NCBI GenBank assembly: GCA_937967795.1
Contig: CALBSK010000048.1
Location: forward strand, 1 to 15,779
DNA from: an uncultured Alphaproteobacteria bacterium
Lineage (GTDB): Bacteria > Pseudomonadota > Alphaproteobacteria > UBA9655
Direction: 5' to 3'
Length of the DNA: 15,779 bases
Below are positions 14,176 to 15,779 of the stretch, piece after piece (positions within the stretch are counted from its first letter, which is position 1; each line of letters begins with the position of its first letter). Made by a program: the position numbers and the translations under genes. The notes beneath the pieces are model-generated. The model searched no databases. It had not been told where the DNA came from and saw only the letters and a list, made by a program, of their open reading frames with translations.

Positions 14176-14694
14176 CTACTTTCTTGATCCAAGGTCTCGA
14201 TCAGCTTTTGAACCGTTGATCATATGTGTCAGCTCATTGCATGATATGATTTTCCCATCTTTAATCTCAAAAATGGCGATAAGGTCCATTTCCACTATGG
14301 AATTATCATTTTTGATCCCCCTTGCAGTATGGCGCGTGACAACCTTATTTCTTTCTTCAATCAGATCATGGAAGGTAATTTTGATGGATTTGATTGTTCT
14401 CTTTAAGGCCTTCATATGATCAACAAAGCCATTATAGTCCAGCACTTCCCCATTGACTCTCTGAATATAGTCTTTAGAAACATGTTTGGTATAGTCGGCT
14501 TCAGTAGCATTGATATCCGTCATTATTTTAAAGACATTGAGGATGATTTTCTTCAAGGGTGACGATTCTGGCGAATTCTTTTTAAGAGCTTCAGCTAAAA
14601 AGATACCCGATTGAGGTACTGAATCTGCTGCTTTAACAGCACAAGCTGTCACTGGAGTTATGAACAGGGTGGCTAGGAATAAATAGGTTTTCAT
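14176..14694 (-). CDS. Secreted NTF2-like (SnoaL-type) protein, probable lipoprotein
   Basis: This gene encodes 172 residues from ATG 14694, which has AAAGG nine bases before it; the in-frame ATG 14718 has no ribosome binding site. The start is a signal sequence, MKTYLFLATLFITPVTAC. VTAC (15-18) fits a lipobox with C18, but cleavage after AVKA is an alternative. The rest, about residues 45-160, looks like an NTF2-like cone fold: YTKHVSKDYIQRVNGEVLDY, then FVDHMKALKRTIKSIKITFHD, then VTRHTARGI, VEMDLIAIFEIKDGKIISCNE. Such domains bind small molecules or act as hydrolases or isomerases; no catalytic set can be named here. It is divergent from tetR, which probably represses it. Confidence 0.72.
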   Translation of the reverse strand: MKTYLFLATLFITPVTACAVKAADSVPQSGIFLAEALKKNSPESSPLKKIILNVFKIMTDINATEADYTKHVSKDYIQRVNGEVLDYNGFVDHMKALKRTIKSIKITFHDLIEERNKVVTRHTARGIKNDNSIVEMDLIAIFEIKDGKIISCNELTHMINGSKADRDLGSRK

Positions 14695-14722
14695 CTTGGT
14701 ATGCCTTTCTTTTCTCATTTAA

Positions 14723-14751
14723 ACAATAAAATTAGTTGAACGTTCGTTCAA
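14723..14751 (-). promoter_or_regulatory. Predicted promoter of the NTF2-like gene
   Basis: On the minus strand TTGAAC (14746-14751, 4/6) is followed after 17 bases by TATTGT (14723-14728, 4/6). The -35 lies inside the palindrome 14736-14751, so a bound regulator would block RNA polymerase. Confidence 0.5.
14736..14751. promoter_or_regulatory. TetR operator-like palindrome 1
   Basis: TTGAACGTTCGTTCAA has perfect 7-base arms (TTGAACG and CGTTCAA) around two central bases. It lies between the divergent NTF2-like and tetR genes and covers the -35 of the former. This is the usual size and place of a TetR-family operator. Binding by the adjacent TetR is inference. Confidence 0.7.
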
Positions 14752-14789
14752 TACTTATCAGCTATTTGTTCGTCAGGTCAACAAAAAAA

Positions 14790-14805
14790 TTGAACGTCCG
14801 GTTAA
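14790..14805. promoter_or_regulatory. TetR operator-like palindrome 2
   Basis: TTGAACGTCCGGTTAA shares its first eight bases with palindrome 1, and its right half is a degenerate mirror of its left. Its centre is 54 bases from that of palindrome 1. It covers the -35 and part of the spacer of the predicted tetR promoter. A weaker related stretch, TTGTTCGTCAGGTCAA, lies between the two at about 14766-14781. Confidence 0.55.
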
Positions 14806-14818
14806 TTTATTTTATAAG
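14790..14818 (+). promoter_or_regulatory. Predicted promoter of tetR
   Basis: TTGAAC (14790-14795, 4/6) is followed after 17 bases by TATAAG (14813-14818, 5/6), about 34 bases before the tetR start codon. The -35 coincides with palindrome 2, which suggests autorepression. Confidence 0.5.
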
Positions 14819-14851
14819 GAAGTACATCTTAACACCGAGAAAAAGATTAAA

Positions 14852-15469
14852 ATGCCCCGACCCAAGGTTGAACCCCACAAGACAGCAGAGGAAATTCTTG
14901 CCAGTGCGCAAAAGCATTTTTTAGAAAAAGGCTTCGCTGGGACTTCTATCAATGATGTAGCCAAAGGTGCCAAGATTAATAAAAGTCTCATATATCACCA
15001 TTATGGCAGTAAGGAAGCCCTTTGGAAGGCCGTGAAACAACGTATTCTTGAGGAACAACTCGGGCGAAGCGGAAAATCTAAGACTTTTGATACGACTTCC
15101 TTTGAAACTTTCTTAGATGATTTTCTTTCTTTTCGCTTTTACCTCTATGCTAACCATCCCGAACTTGTCCGTCTTATGCAATGGCAACGGTTAGCCCAAA
15201 AAAGTGATCTGCTCATCGGTATTCCAGGATCGAATGTCGTATACTTTGAAAAAGAGCTAAAAGAACTTCAAGAAAAGCAAGAACTTCGTAAAGATATTCC
15301 CCTTGAAATTATTAACTATCTTATCTTTTCTTTAGCCTCTAATTACTTTCTCGATGGTGAAAAATTCATCAAAACTCAAGCTCAACAACAGGAATATCTC
15401 AAAACAATCAAGGAGATGTTGCATGGATTTCTAAAATCCTCACGCTCAGAGGGCTCTCTCCTCGCATGA
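14852..15469 (+). CDS. TetR-family transcriptional regulator
   Basis: This gene encodes 205 residues, a normal TetR length. The N-terminal DNA-binding domain is clear: AEEILASAQKHFLEKGFAGT, then the helix-turn-helix SINDVAKGAKINKSLIYHHYG (about 32-52) and SKEALWKAV. The C-terminal part, helical, holds the ligand pocket and dimer face and cannot be assigned a ligand. ATG 14852 (MPRPKVEPHK) lacks a strong ribosome binding site, but the family-typical N-terminus supports it. The gene is divergent from the NTF2-like gene, with two operator-like palindromes between, so it probably represses that gene and itself. Its inducer is unknown. Confidence 0.9.
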   Translation: MPRPKVEPHKTAEEILASAQKHFLEKGFAGTSINDVAKGAKINKSLIYHHYGSKEALWKAVKQRILEEQLGRSGKSKTFDTTSFETFLDDFLSFRFYLYANHPELVRLMQWQRLAQKSDLLIGIPGSNVVYFEKELKELQEKQELRKDIPLEIINYLIFSLASNYFLDGEKFIKTQAQQQEYLKTIKEMLHGFLKSSRSEGSLLA

Positions 15470-15503
15470 CAAATATTAGAAATTCTTCATCTCTTGCTTA
15501 AAG

Positions 15504-15522
15504 ATAGGCCTCATTCGAAACT
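15504..15522 (+). mobile_element. Terminus of an IS5-type element
   Basis: ATAGGCCTCATTCGAAACT lies at the very 3' end of the transposase segment (its stop is at 15522-15524) and matches 14131-14149 at 17 of 19 positions. It is probably the inverted repeat that bounds the element on this side. The other end is beyond the window, so this cannot be confirmed here. Confidence 0.6.
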
Positions 15523-15779
15523 CAATGAGAGATCTCTAAATTATAGATGGCTGATATAAGATTAAACCTTAAAGAGAAGCGTTTACGCCTGTTTCTATAA
15601 CGATCAGAAATGATTTTGAAGCGTTTGATAACCCCGATAACGTTTTCATTGAGAACACGGTCACTTGATAATAGCCTGTTGTTCCTTTTGTCTTCTTGGG
15701 TCAGCGGGATTTTCTTTGACCTTTTCCTAGGTTCTGTGCACTTATCTAAGCCAAAGGAGAAAAGAGGCATAAGCTAAGA
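15522..15779 (-). pseudogene. C-terminal part of an IS5-family transposase, runs off the window
   Basis: The minus-strand frame reads KRSKKIPLTQEDKRNNRLLS and then SDRVLNENVIGVIKRFKIIS, DRYRNRRKRFSLRFNLISAI, which is the conserved C-terminal end of IS5-type transposases; the Glu of NENVIGVIKRFK is in the place of the DDE catalytic Glu. In this frame a TAG stop stands at 15774-15776, two codons before ATG 15770, so the copy is either disrupted or depends on a frameshift. I call it partial and probably inactive, with the rest not visible. It is a different copy, and probably a different group, from the relic after tyrS. Confidence 0.8.

Noticed and set aside
1..15779. CRISPR array, tRNA, rRNA or phage genes
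   Set aside because: No regularly spaced direct repeats, tRNA cloverleaf, rRNA signature or phage protein was seen on either strand.

Overview
The window comes from an AT-rich alphaproteobacterium. Three things suggest an intracellular or symbiont lineage of the Holosporales type (Odyssella, Paracaedibacter, Caedibacter-like): the typically alphaproteobacterial LysR regulator and TyrRS, the fba-efp-inositol-monophosphatase order, and degraded IS5-type transposase pieces mixed with palindromic intergenic repeats. The class is fairly secure from protein character; the order is inference. No tRNA, rRNA, CRISPR array, prophage or recognisable origin was seen.

Layout. 1-480: a small acidic protein (minus strand) and the region upstream of the phosphate operon. 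481-6327 (plus): a tightly overlapping run pstS-pstC-small membrane protein-pstA-pstB-phoU-tyrS. This is the high-affinity phosphate ABC importer with its regulator PhoU, followed by tyrosyl-tRNA synthetase. The extra 78-residue membrane protein between pstC and pstA is not a standard Pst component. 6328-6908: a decayed IS5-type transposase, a 20-base repeat whose inverted copy sits at the start of the window, and a long hairpin. 6909-10261 (minus): lysR-metN-metI-metQ, a methionine-type ABC importer behind a LysR regulator. 10401-12741 (minus): class I fructose-bisphosphate aldolase, elongation factor P and an inositol-monophosphatase gene. The last is out of frame at a run of ten G, one base short of an intact reading frame. 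12853-13674 (minus): nusB directly followed by a small protein with a possible Cys-His-Asp hydrolase arrangement. 13675-14175: non-coding, with a second long hairpin, a terminator-like hairpin and an IS end. 14176-15469: a secreted NTF2-like protein divergent from a TetR regulator, with two operator-like palindromes lying on the -35 boxes of the two predicted promoters. 15504-15779: the end of an IS5-type element that runs out of the window.

How the genes fit together. The Pst-PhoU block takes up phosphate, but no phoB/phoR pair is visible here. The Met block imports methionine or a related compound. The fba-efp-IMPase and nusB blocks are housekeeping. The TetR/NTF2 pair looks like a small self-contained accessory unit. 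It lies between two similar IS termini and may have arrived by transposition. The points most worth following are the G10 frameshift, the small membrane protein in the pst operon, the small hydrolase-like protein coupled to nusB, the TetR operator layout and the two long hairpins that share a core motif.
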